From NCBI GenBank assembly GCA_021791295.1, contig JAJYWW010000191.1:1-21005 (forward strand): a DNA stretch of 21,005 bases, in the 5' to 3' direction. The notes beneath the pieces were generated by a model, which searched no databases, was not told where the DNA came from, and was given only the letters and a program-made list of their open reading frames with translations. Of this stretch, positions 15,078-20,737 are shown piece after piece. The position numbers were made by a program, and so were the translations under genes. The first letter of the stretch is position 1. Each line of letters starts with the position of its first letter. Origin of the DNA: a bacterium. GTDB taxonomy: Bacteria; SZUA-79; Acidulodesulfobacterales; Acidulodesulfobacteraceae.

Positions 15078-15554
15078 TTATTTAATTAATATTAAGTAAA
15101 ATAACGGCAGGCAAAGCAATTCGTTAAGCAAAAACAGTTTTACGGACCACTTATGCAGGCGGTTAAATCCTTTTCTTTTCGGGTCGCTTTGCGGCGTTTC
15201 GTCTATCGAGCCCATCTGCTGTTTTAAAATATTTAATTTTTTGGAAATGAAGTTTTCGGAAAACAGCAGTATAATAAGTATTATTAAAGGAAGAACGAAG
15301 ATGCTTAATACGGCGTCATTTTTTGCGTGTAATATATAGCCGGTAACTATCATTATAGCCTGAGTAATATATCCGAGTATAGAAAATTTGCCGAGAAGGG
15401 CGCCTACCATATTGCCGGCTTCATGTCTCGGCTTTAGCGTTTTAAAAATATAAGGTGCGGCTATATAGCCTATAAATATACTTGAACCGAAAAAAATCGA
15501 CAAACAAAAAGAGTAAACATATAATAAAATATTTAAATACATTTGCTGCTCCAA
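15078..15554 (-). CDS. DUF4149 (TMEM205-like) integral membrane protein
   Basis: A 158-residue protein with four hydrophobic segments (about 6-30, 45-68, 76-98 and 138-156). The FFGSSIFIGYIAAPYIFK stretch and the KLFLLNELL end match the DUF4149 pattern. Its function is unknown; a eukaryotic relative, TMEM205, is tied to platinum-drug resistance. It has cysteines at C17 and in NELLCLPLF. The gene lies 57 bases downstream of the MerR-type regulator gene on the same strand, so a role in soft-metal handling is possible but unproven. The hydrophilic loop QQMGSIDETPQSDPKRKG separates helices 3 and 4. Confidence 0.75.
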   Translation of the reverse strand: MEQQMYLNILLYVYSFCLSIFFGSSIFIGYIAAPYIFKTLKPRHEAGNMVGALLGKFSILGYITQAIMIVTGYILHAKNDAVLSIFVLPLIILIILLFSENFISKKLNILKQQMGSIDETPQSDPKRKGFNRLHKWSVKLFLLNELLCLPLFYLILIK

Positions 15555-15611
15555 AATTAATTATAATAATTTTAAAATCATGCTCAATTTATTTATGCTA
15601 AATTAATCTAT

Positions 15612-16010
15612 TTATCTTTGAAATTTTAAAACGTTTAGCATAGGGCAATCGCCTTTGTTCGTTTTTTTTGCTTCGCATTGGAATATAAGGTTTTGAAGCT
15701 CTTTTCGTATAAGATTTAATGAATAAATTCTTTTATCGATTTCAGCGACTTTTTCCTGAGCCAGTTTTTGAACCCTGGCGCAGGTATTATTTTTGTCGTT
15801 GTCTATCGAAAAAATTTCAGATATCTGTTTTAACGAAAACCCTATTTCTTTCGCATGTTTTATAAAACGCAAAACTTCCACCGCCTTTTTCGGATATATC
15901 CTGTAACCGGCTTCGTTAGTTGCAGGTTTTTCTATTAATCCTATCCGCTCGTAATATCTTACTGTCTGAACGTTTAACCCCGCCTCTTTTGCCAACTGTC
16001 CTATAGTCAT
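15612..16010 (-). CDS. MerR-family soft-metal-responsive regulator
   Basis: A 132-residue regulator. The N-terminal winged helix reads TIGQLAKEAGLNVQTVRYYERIGLI, the MerR signature. The dimerisation helix leads to three cysteines at C77, C112 and C122, the last in GDCPMLNVL. The first spacing (35) equals that of Hg(II)-sensing MerR. The second (10) matches ZntR rather than Tn501 MerR (9). The metal may therefore be Hg, Zn, Cd or Pb. It starts three bases after the rsmG stop and probably shares that transcript. No MerR-type dyad is visible beside it. The best candidate target in this window is the merA promoter 12 kb away, whose 20-base spacer fits this subfamily. Confidence 0.88.
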   Translation of the reverse strand: MTIGQLAKEAGLNVQTVRYYERIGLIEKPATNEAGYRIYPKKAVEVLRFIKHAKEIGFSLKQISEIFSIDNDKNNTCARVQKLAQEKVAEIDKRIYSLNLIRKELQNLIFQCEAKKTNKGDCPMLNVLKFQR

Positions 16011-16013
16011 TTT

Positions 16014-16727
16014 TTATTTAGATTTATTTATTATTTTAAATTTTGCTATCAGCCTGAAATTATCTTTCTTGCCGTCGTTATAATCCGTTTTATAATAAAG
16101 GGTTTTGTCTAACATAGCCCTTTTCGATTTATATTTAAAAGATTCTATATTTTTAATTTCTTCTGTTTTTGACAGAAATAAATATATATCCGTACCGTTT
16201 TTTAAATCTATATTTTCTATTAAGCGGCAAATTTCTCCTGCGTTGAAAGCAGCACGCGTTACTATGGCTGATACTTCGCCATAATCTTTATAATTAAAAA
16301 TATTAATATTTAAACATTTAAAATTGTTAAGTCCCAATTTTCTTGCAGCCGCTTTTTGAAAATTACACTTTTTTAGTACGGATTCTACGGAAATAATTTT
16401 TAGATCCGGCATTAATATTTCGATAATCATTCCTGGAAAACCGGCTCCCGAACCTATATCTAAAATATAACCGCCGGTATTTAAAATTTTTAATAAATAT
16501 GAACTGTCTATAACATGCTTTTTAATAAAACCGTCGATATCGGTTACGGTTGTTAAATTTATTTTTTTATTCCATTCTAAAAGCTCTTCGTAGTATGAAT
16601 AAATTTTATCGATTTTTTCTTTTAAATTTTCGATATTGTATTTATTGCCTGAAGGTAAAATGCCGTAAGTTAATAAATAATCGCAAACTCTATCGGTAAA
16701 TATATCCTTTGAAGAAGTATAGTTCAT
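16014..16727 (-). CDS. rsmG: 16S rRNA m7G527 methyltransferase
   Basis: A 237-residue SAM-dependent methyltransferase that modifies G527 of 16S rRNA. The family core is clear: LLEWNKKINLTTVTD near residues 57-71, the SAM loop ILDIGSGAGFPGMIIEI, ISVESVLKKCNF and AIVTRAAF. The first 55 residues are a somewhat longer N terminus. In many bacteria rsmG (gidB) lies near the chromosome origin beside parAB; here the next gene is a MerR regulator instead, but a parS site lies just upstream. A promoter inside a palindrome precedes it at 16752-16780. Confidence 0.92.
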   Translation of the reverse strand: MNYTSSKDIFTDRVCDYLLTYGILPSGNKYNIENLKEKIDKIYSYYEELLEWNKKINLTTVTDIDGFIKKHVIDSSYLLKILNTGGYILDIGSGAGFPGMIIEILMPDLKIISVESVLKKCNFQKAAARKLGLNNFKCLNINIFNYKDYGEVSAIVTRAAFNAGEICRLIENIDLKNGTDIYLFLSKTEEIKNIESFKYKSKRAMLDKTLYYKTDYNDGKKDNFRLIAKFKIINKSK

Positions 16728-16748
16728 AATTTAAATAATTTAAACGAA

Positions 16749-16770
16749 TGTATATTATGCATAATATACA
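16749..16770. promoter_or_regulatory. Perfect 22-bp palindrome upstream of rsmG
   Basis: TGTATATTATGCATAATATACA reads the same on both strands, with no unpaired centre. It overlaps the -10 and most of the spacer of the probable rsmG promoter, so it looks like an operator. No long T run follows it in the direction of rsmG, which argues against a terminator. Confidence 0.65.
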
Positions 16771-16780
16771 AATATAACAA
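16752..16780 (-). promoter_or_regulatory. Probable rsmG promoter
   Basis: On the minus strand, TTGTTA (plus 16775-16780) and TAATAT (plus 16752-16757) are 17 bases apart, 24 bases from the rsmG ATG. The -10 lies inside the 22-bp palindrome, so a bound repressor would block it. AT-rich context lowers confidence. Confidence 0.45.
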
Positions 16781-16786
16781 TCGTAT

Positions 16787-17302
16787 TTATGTTTCACGTG
16801 AAACAGATGAAATATTGAGGAATTTTTGCATTATTTCATGTTTTTCTTCTTTGGATAATTGCATATCAGCCATATTAAACAATATCTGTTCTTCTTTATC
16901 TATATGTTCGGATAAAAGTTTAAAAAAAGCAAACCCGTCGTTTAAAATAGAATTATATTCTTTAGTGTTTTGATAACCTTTAATTTTAGATTTAAATTCG
17001 GAGGAAATTTCTCTGCTCTGTTTATGTTCTAAAAGCATTACGTGAATAGGGCCGGTTTCCGTTCCGATATATTTTCCCAGAACGGGAAATAGTCCATCTT
17101 CTTCTTTTTTAAAATGAATTTCTAAGTCTTTGTCTATAAAAGCAGTTATTTCGTTAAGCTGGTTTATTAAGTTATTTCTTAAACCTTCGGAAGTTACTTT
17201 ACCGATTTTTTTTAAATATTCCTCAAGATTATTCAATACGCTTCTTACGATTTCATGATCGCTCTTTAAGGCGACAATAGGATCAATCGAAGAGGTTTCC
17301 AT
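16787..17302 (-). CDS. Hemerythrin-like (HHE) iron protein
   Basis: A 171-residue four-helix hemerythrin-domain protein. The predicted di-iron ligands are spread as in the family: DHEIVR (H16), HFKKEEDGLFP (H63, E67), HVMLLEHKQSR (H87, H93) and HIDKEEQILF (H133, E137). Such proteins bind O2 or sense and detoxify NO, or protect iron centres. A strong AGGAGG (plus 17312-17317) supports the ATG at 17302. The last codons, GTT TCA CGT GAA ACA before TAA, coincide with a perfect parS site, so the C-terminal SVSRET is probably dictated by the DNA signal. It is read toward rsmG, 59 bases away. Confidence 0.85.
   Translation of the reverse strand: METSSIDPIVALKSDHEIVRSVLNNLEEYLKKIGKVTSEGLRNNLINQLNEITAFIDKDLEIHFKKEEDGLFPVLGKYIGTETGPIHVMLLEHKQSREISSEFKSKIKGYQNTKEYNSILNDGFAFFKLLSEHIDKEEQILFNMADMQLSKEEKHEIMQKFLNISSVSRET
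16790..16805. promoter_or_regulatory. parS centromere site for ParB
   Basis: TGTTTCACGTGAAACA is an exact match to the bacterial chromosomal parS consensus, a perfect 16-bp palindrome. It overlaps the 3' end of the hemerythrin gene, 62 bases upstream of the rsmG start. ParB loads at such sites to organise and segregate the origin region. parA and parB are not in the window. Confidence 0.9.
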
Positions 17303-17544
17303 TATAATATCCTCCTATAGAATTTTAAGGTATCAGTTGCTGCTAAATAAGTTTATCTTTTGCTAATTTATTTGCGCGTACGACTATAATATAAATAGTT
17401 TATATAAATAATGATACATCAAAGATTATATTCTATCAATACTAATTACGCAGGCAATTAAATTTCATTTCATTTATACCGATTCTATAAATTGTGATAT
17501 AATATAAATAATTTATTATTAAATTTAATTTGAGGAATTAAGAC
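17303..17544. other. Divergent intergenic region
   Basis: About 240 AT-rich bases separate the hemerythrin and GcvH-like genes. TATAAT at 17498-17503 is a candidate -10 for the + strand gene, but no good -35 lies 16-18 bases upstream. I see no RNA gene or repeat. Confidence 0.4.
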
Positions 17545-17994
17545 ATGGCTGAAGTACAGGGCTGCGAACTTCCCGAAGATTTATATTACGACGTCGAAAA
17601 AGATACTTGGGCAAAACCTTTGGGCGATAATATCGTTATGCTTGGAATGACGGACGTTGCGCAAACGCAGGCGGGCAAGATACTGCACGTTACTTTTAAA
17701 AAAGTCGGCAGTATAGTTCAAAAAAGAGGTAATACCGCTACTATAGAAAGCGGAAAATGGGTAGGACCTATTCCGTCTCCGGTATCGGGCGAAATCATCG
17801 AAGTAAATGAAGCGCTTCTGAAAGACCCGCTTTTATTAAATTTATCTCCATATACCGATGCATGGGTAAGCAAAGTAAAAGCTTCTGACATAAACGAATT
17901 AAAAACTCTGCTTACAGGAAAAGAAGCCGTAGAAAAATACAAAGAAAAAATAATAAAAGATCAGATTCAATGCATGAGATGTTCAAGCCAGTAA
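17545..17994 (+). CDS. GcvH-like lipoyl-carrier protein with C-terminal CxxC
   Basis: A 149-residue homologue of the glycine cleavage H protein. The lipoylation segment reads TIESGKWVGPIPSPVSGEI, with lysine K71 as the probable lipoyl site. It follows the AGKILHVTFKKVGSIV strand and precedes SPYTDAWVSKVK. Unlike the classic ESVKA motif, it has ESGKW, a variant seen in GcvH paralogues of sulfur- and hydrogen-metabolising bacteria. The C terminus adds QCMRCSSQ (CxxC), unusual for GcvH. No gcvT or gcvP is nearby; instead the next genes are thioredoxin-like, DsrE-like and HMA proteins. A role as a lipoyl carrier for sulfur or metal transfer (as for LbpA in the sHdr pathway) is inference. GAGGA precedes the ATG by nine bases. 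Confidence 0.85.
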   Translation: MAEVQGCELPEDLYYDVEKDTWAKPLGDNIVMLGMTDVAQTQAGKILHVTFKKVGSIVQKRGNTATIESGKWVGPIPSPVSGEIIEVNEALLKDPLLLNLSPYTDAWVSKVKASDINELKTLLTGKEAVEKYKEKIIKDQIQCMRCSSQ

Positions 17995-18019
17995 CAAGGT
18001 TAACTTTATAAATATTTTT

Positions 18020-18283
18020 ATGGAGAACAAAAAAAACGACGTCATACTTCTCGTTTCAAAATGGTGCGAGGAATGCGTTCCTGCGGATAACGCTTGGAAA
18101 AGATTGGCAGAGGAGAGGAAGGATTTTAACTACAGGTCGTTAGACGTTTCGGAACCGGAGGGCAGAAGGCTTTCTATAGAGTTATACATAAGAAGCGTAC
18201 CTTCGACAATAATTGACGGAAAACTTGCATTCGTCGGCATACCTACTAAGGAAGAGGCCTCGGAATTGATTGATTTGTCGTGA
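18020..18283 (+). CDS. Small thioredoxin-like protein
   Basis: An 87-residue thioredoxin-fold protein with the redox motif KWCEECVPAD (C16, C19) and a cis-proline site RSVPSTIIDG. It is shorter than thioredoxin (about 105) and close to glutaredoxin-like length. The acidic CEEC active site differs from CGPC, so its redox potential or partner may differ. It lies 25 bases after the GcvH-like gene and probably shares its transcript. No ribosome binding site is visible. A disulfide-exchange role for the CxxC of the GcvH-like neighbour or for DsrE is plausible but not shown. Confidence 0.75.
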   Translation: MENKKNDVILLVSKWCEECVPADNAWKRLAEERKDFNYRSLDVSEPEGRRLSIELYIRSVPSTIIDGKLAFVGIPTKEEASELIDLS

Positions 18284-18338
18284 TTGCGTTTAGATAACTT
18301 TAATATAAATATTTATTTAAAATCTTGGGAGTTTTAGA

Positions 18339-18710
18339 ATGGCGAAAATAGCTATTATAGTATTAGAAGGACCGGCGCAAGAGGAGTCCGTCGCAAAAAT
18401 AAGACATGCTATGATTTATTCCAAGGAGATAAAGTTATCCGGAAATGAAATAACGCTAATTTTTGACGGCAACGGCACAAAGTGGCTCGATATTATTTCA
18501 AACGAAACCTCTAAATTCGATTTTCTGAATAAACTTTTTAAAGAAATAACCGAAATGGGTATTATATATAAAGCATGCGGCTTTTGTTCCGCAAGGAAGG
18601 AAGTCAAAGAAAGCTTGTCCGCAAAAAATATTCAGTTTTTATCGGAGTTCGAGGGGCATCCCGACGTAGGAAAACTTATAAACGACGGTTGTCAAATAAT
18701 CGTCATTTAA
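18339..18710 (+). CDS. DsrE-family protein
   Basis: A 123-residue protein of the DsrE/DsrF-like fold. The opening strand AKIAIIVLEGP, the strand ITLIFDGNGTKW and the last strand CQIIVI match the family's alpha/beta layout. Cysteines lie in YKACGFCSARKEV, a CxxC near the position of the persulfide-carrying cysteine of DsrE/TusD proteins, and in NDGCQ. DsrE-type proteins carry sulfane sulfur between enzymes. GGGAG eight to twelve bases upstream supports the ATG. It is co-directional with the GcvH- and thioredoxin-like genes. Confidence 0.75.
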   Translation: MAKIAIIVLEGPAQEESVAKIRHAMIYSKEIKLSGNEITLIFDGNGTKWLDIISNETSKFDFLNKLFKEITEMGIIYKACGFCSARKEVKESLSAKNIQFLSEFEGHPDVGKLINDGCQIIVI

Positions 18711-18755
18711 AGACTTTATAAAAATAAACATTATAATTTAAAACGGTGATTAAAA

Positions 18756-18974
18756 ATGAAAAAAATAAACATAGAGGTCGGCGGCATGACCTGCGAACAT
18801 TGCGTAGCAAGAGTTAATAAGTTTGTAAAAAACGTAAAAGGCGTAGTTGACGTTAATACATCATTGAAGGAAAATAAATCTTATATAGAGGCAAACGACG
18901 ACGTATCGGTAGATTCTATAAAATCGGCTATAGACGATGCGGGTTATAAGCCGGGCAAATATGAAATTAAATAA
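18756..18974 (+). CDS. HMA-domain metallochaperone (CopZ/MerP-like)
   Basis: A 72-residue single heavy-metal-associated domain with GMTCEHC (C13, C16). There is no signal peptide, so it acts in the cytoplasm, unlike periplasmic MerP. By my hand alignment it is identical to the HMA domain of MerA in this window at 39 of the first 66 positions, including MKKI, GMTCEHCV and AGYKP, so the two are close paralogues. It may deliver Hg(II) or Cu(I). It is the last gene of the GcvH-Trx-DsrE run and converges with tetR, 15 bases away. Confidence 0.85.
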   Translation: MKKINIEVGGMTCEHCVARVNKFVKNVKGVVDVNTSLKENKSYIEANDDVSVDSIKSAIDDAGYKPGKYEIK

Positions 18975-18989
18975 AGATTATTAAATAAA

Positions 18990-19562
18990 TTATAAATTCA
19001 GCAAATAACTTTTAAGATTAAGAAAGCAGTCTTTTAGTAATTCTTCGCTCTGTGAGGATTTGGAAAGCATTATGCAGCCTTCAAACGATGCTATAATGAA
19101 ACTTGCAAGGCTTTTAACATCGGTGTTTTTATCTATTATTTTTTTTGATACGGCGTTTTCTAAAGCTTTTTCTATATAACCCCGCCATAAATCTATAACT
19201 TTGTTTATATATCTGGCCAAAATCTCGTCTTTTGCAGACAGTTCAAGCATTAAATTGCCGACGGGGCAGCCGTTTTTAGCTAATTTTTTTCCGTTTTTAT
19301 TATAAATATCGTCGATAACTTTAATTATAGCGGAAATCGGATTTTCCGTATTGTATATACCGCCCCAATTGTCCGCGTAAGCGGGTTTAATGACTTCTTC
19401 TATTACCGCGGCGGCAATATCCCGTTTTGATTTAAAGTGATAATAAATGCATCCCTTGGTAGCGTTAATTTTATCGAGTATGTCTTGAATACCCGTGCCT
19501 TCATATCCTTTTTCCAAAAGAAGGTTGTACGCGGCGTTTATTATTTCTTCTCTTTTAAGCAA
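18990..19562 (-). CDS. TetR-family transcriptional regulator
   Basis: A 190-residue regulator. The N-terminal helix-turn-helix reads IINAAYNLLLEKGYEGTGIQDILDKINATKGCIYYHFKSKRDI, the TetR signature. The C-terminal ligand domain (about 60-190) has cysteines in NGCPVGNLM and FEGCIML. The start is TTG at 19562 (AGGA lies about 10 bases upstream). It follows a DsrE-like gene on the same strand, and that gene's promoter carries a TetR-type dyad, so repression of the upstream gene and of itself by read-through is likely. The ligand is unknown. Confidence 0.88.
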   Translation of the reverse strand: MLKREEIINAAYNLLLEKGYEGTGIQDILDKINATKGCIYYHFKSKRDIAAAVIEEVIKPAYADNWGGIYNTENPISAIIKVIDDIYNKNGKKLAKNGCPVGNLMLELSAKDEILARYINKVIDLWRGYIEKALENAVSKKIIDKNTDVKSLASFIIASFEGCIMLSKSSQSEELLKDCFLNLKSYLLNL

Positions 19563-19578
19563 TTTTAATTTCCTAAAA

Positions 19579-19680
19579 ATGTCTAATCCGCTTTAATTTT
19601 AATTAGTTTTCAAATTATAAATTTAAAATAACTTTATATTAAGTTTGTTATAATTCTATAATTATATGCGGATTAGACAT
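19579..19680. repeat. Terminal-inverted-repeat element, possible MITE or paired operators
   Basis: ATGTCTAATCCGC (19579-19591) and its exact complement GCGGATTAGACAT (19668-19680) flank 76 AT-rich bases. Both outer edges are bordered by TAAAA (19574-19578 and 19681-19685), as a 5-bp target-site duplication would be. A 102-bp non-autonomous element is one reading; two regulator sites around the tetR promoter is another. It lies between the DsrE-like stop and the tetR start. Confidence 0.5.
19614..19642 (-). promoter_or_regulatory. Possible tetR promoter inside the inverted-repeat element
   Basis: On the minus strand, TTAATA (plus 19637-19642) and TATAAT (plus 19614-19619) are 17 bases apart. 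The perfect -10 lies about 50 bases from the tetR TTG, and one inverted-repeat arm falls in the 5' leader. The -35 is weak. Confidence 0.4.
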
Positions 19681-19689
19681 TAAAATAAA

Positions 19690-20040
19690 CTAAAAAGTTA
19701 TGGGCTGGTATCCGTCGGCCATAAATCCGGCTATTGCCTGCCCTGCGTGAACTAATTCCATTTTCTTGCTTGTCAAAATAGGAGCGATGCCGTATCCTTC
19801 GGCTATCGCAACGCATGCATGAGGTACTATATTATTGGCGAGAACCTGTTCATACGCTTCAAGTATTTCTTTGTCGTCCGTTTTAGCGATAAATTCTTCT
19901 CCCGGACCGAAAAATACGAGTTTCACGTCTTCAAATGCTCCGCTGTTTTTTGTTCTCCATGCAAAATTAAGCCCTACTTTAACTTTTGCGGAATCGTTGC
20001 CGCCCGATAAGATCATTACTAAAGCTTTTGCTTTCGACAT
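19690..20040 (-). CDS. DsrE-like protein
   Basis: A 116-residue DsrE-superfamily protein beginning MSKAKALVMILSGGNDSAKVKVGLNFAWR. The start at 20040 is chosen over an ATG at 20100 because AGGAGG lies eight bases upstream (plus 20048-20053) and the domain begins at this methionine. Later motifs are VKLVFFGPGEE, NIVPHACVAIAEGYG (C in the usual persulfide region) and the end GFMADGYQPITF. It is a distant relative of the + strand DsrE-like gene 1 kb away. A consensus promoter with a TetR-type operator lies upstream, so it is probably under TetR control. Confidence 0.8.
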   Translation of the reverse strand: MSKAKALVMILSGGNDSAKVKVGLNFAWRTKNSGAFEDVKLVFFGPGEEFIAKTDDKEILEAYEQVLANNIVPHACVAIAEGYGIAPILTSKKMELVHAGQAIAGFMADGYQPITF

Positions 20041-20093
20041 AATAAATCCTCCTTTAATTATAATAAGTTTTGTTTTAAGCAGGCAATACAAAC

Positions 20094-20111
20094 ATACCAA
20101 CCAGTCTGTAT
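20094..20111. promoter_or_regulatory. TetR-type operator at the DsrE-like gene promoter
   Basis: ATACCAACCAGTCTGTAT fits ATACnnACnnGTnnGTAT, a symmetric pattern common for TetR-family regulators. It lies just downstream of, and overlaps by two bases, the -10 of the promoter at 20110-20138, a repressing position. The nearby tetR gene is the likely source of its ligand protein. Confidence 0.55.
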
Positions 20112-20138
20112 TATATATCGGTAATATAAAAATGTCAA
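20110..20138 (-). promoter_or_regulatory. Consensus promoter for the DsrE-like gene and tetR
   Basis: On the minus strand, perfect TTGACA (plus 20133-20138) and TATAAT (plus 20110-20115) are 17 bases apart. This is a full sigma-70 consensus promoter and the strongest in the window. It lies 69 bases from the DsrE-like ATG and is overlapped by an operator. Confidence 0.8.
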
Positions 20139-20241
20139 ATTAAATTTATTATGAATTTATTATAAAACGTAAAAAAATTTTAAAAAATAAAAAAAGGAGA
20201 GTTAAAATAGGTTTACAAATATAGAATATAGATTTCAAAAT

Positions 20242-20291
20242 AATTCCCCGGCCGTTTTTTGAAATAATTGCAGAACGGTCAGGGAATTTTT
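20242..20291. terminator. Terminator-like hairpin between the DsrE and RiPP operons
   Basis: AATTCCCCGGCCGTT (20242-20256) pairs with AACGGTCAGGGAATT (20274-20288), with two mismatches or wobble pairs, around a 17-base loop. T residues follow on the + side and A/T-rich sequence on both. On the minus strand it ends the RiPP operon; it may act both ways. The rest of 20139-20241 is AT-rich with nothing recognised. Confidence 0.6.
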
Positions 20292-20325
20292 AATTAAACG
20301 CAAACTGCGCTTATTTGCACTCCTT

Positions 20326-20430
20326 TCAGGAATAGCAAGAATCCTTTAAGCCATAATCTTTGTTAATTAATGAATAAAATTCTTCTGCCGGAATTTCTGC
20401 AAACATCGGCGCATCATACACTTTTTTCAT
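20326..20430 (-). CDS. Small peptide, probable RiPP precursor
   Basis: A 34-residue frame with a textbook AGGAGGT (plus 20438-20444) seven bases before its ATG. It begins MKKVYDAPMFAEIPAEEF and ends GLKDSCYS. The leader-like first half is amphipathic with an acidic patch (AEIPAEEF); the second half is polar, with Tyr, Asp, Lys and one Cys. It sits directly after a PqqD-like gene and a radical SAM/SPASM gene on the same strand, the usual layout for a radical SAM-modified peptide. Candidate core residues are the tyrosines, D30, C32 and the end CYS. I do not recognise it as PqqA, MftA or another named family. It is too short for usual gene callers. Confidence 0.7.
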   Translation of the reverse strand: MKKVYDAPMFAEIPAEEFYSLINKDYGLKDSCYS

Positions 20431-20448
20431 AAAAGTCACCTCCTTTTG

Positions 20449-20709
20449 TTATTCGTTGTTATAAATATATTTTTTGTTTAAAAGCGTTTGAATTAATTTA
20501 TCAAAGTCTTTTTTTGCTTCCTGATCAGTTACGTTAAATTCCTGCGTTATAGTTGACAATATATCTTCGTTAGTCGTGCTTCCGTCGCATAAAGATAAAA
20601 TTTTATAGGATATTTCGTTAAGTTTATAAATATCGCCGTTTTCGTTATCAAAAAAAATATAGTACGTTTCGTCTTGTTTTATCGACACCGTATCCGAAAG
20701 TTTTAACAT
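20449..20709 (-). CDS. PqqD-like peptide chaperone (RRE domain)
   Basis: An 86-residue PqqD-family protein: KLSDTVSIKQDETYYIFFDNENGDIYKLNEISYKILSLCDGSTT, then a three-helix part with VTDQEAKKDFDKLIQTLLNKKYI. Such RiPP recognition elements bind the leader peptide and present it to the radical SAM enzyme. It follows the radical SAM gene by 28 bases and precedes the peptide gene by 18. A weak AAGGAA supports the ATG. Confidence 0.88.
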   Translation of the reverse strand: MLKLSDTVSIKQDETYYIFFDNENGDIYKLNEISYKILSLCDGSTTNEDILSTITQEFNVTDQEAKKDFDKLIQTLLNKKYIYNNE

Positions 20710-20737
20710 TGTATAATTCCTTTTTAAAATTGTATTT

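Noticed and set aside
17545..17994. Part of a glycine cleavage system
   Set aside because: No gcvT or gcvP is nearby, the lipoyl motif is the variant ESGKW, and the neighbours are thiol and sulfur proteins.
20041..20100. Longer N terminus for the DsrE-like protein starting at 20100
   Set aside because: The added residues are not family-like, and AGGAGG lies just upstream of the internal ATG at 20040. The promoter and operator also end close to 20100.
20291..20325. Second tiny peptide ORF (GTG, eight codons) downstream of the RiPP precursor
   Set aside because: GGAG is too close to the GTG, and the frame is too short to support.
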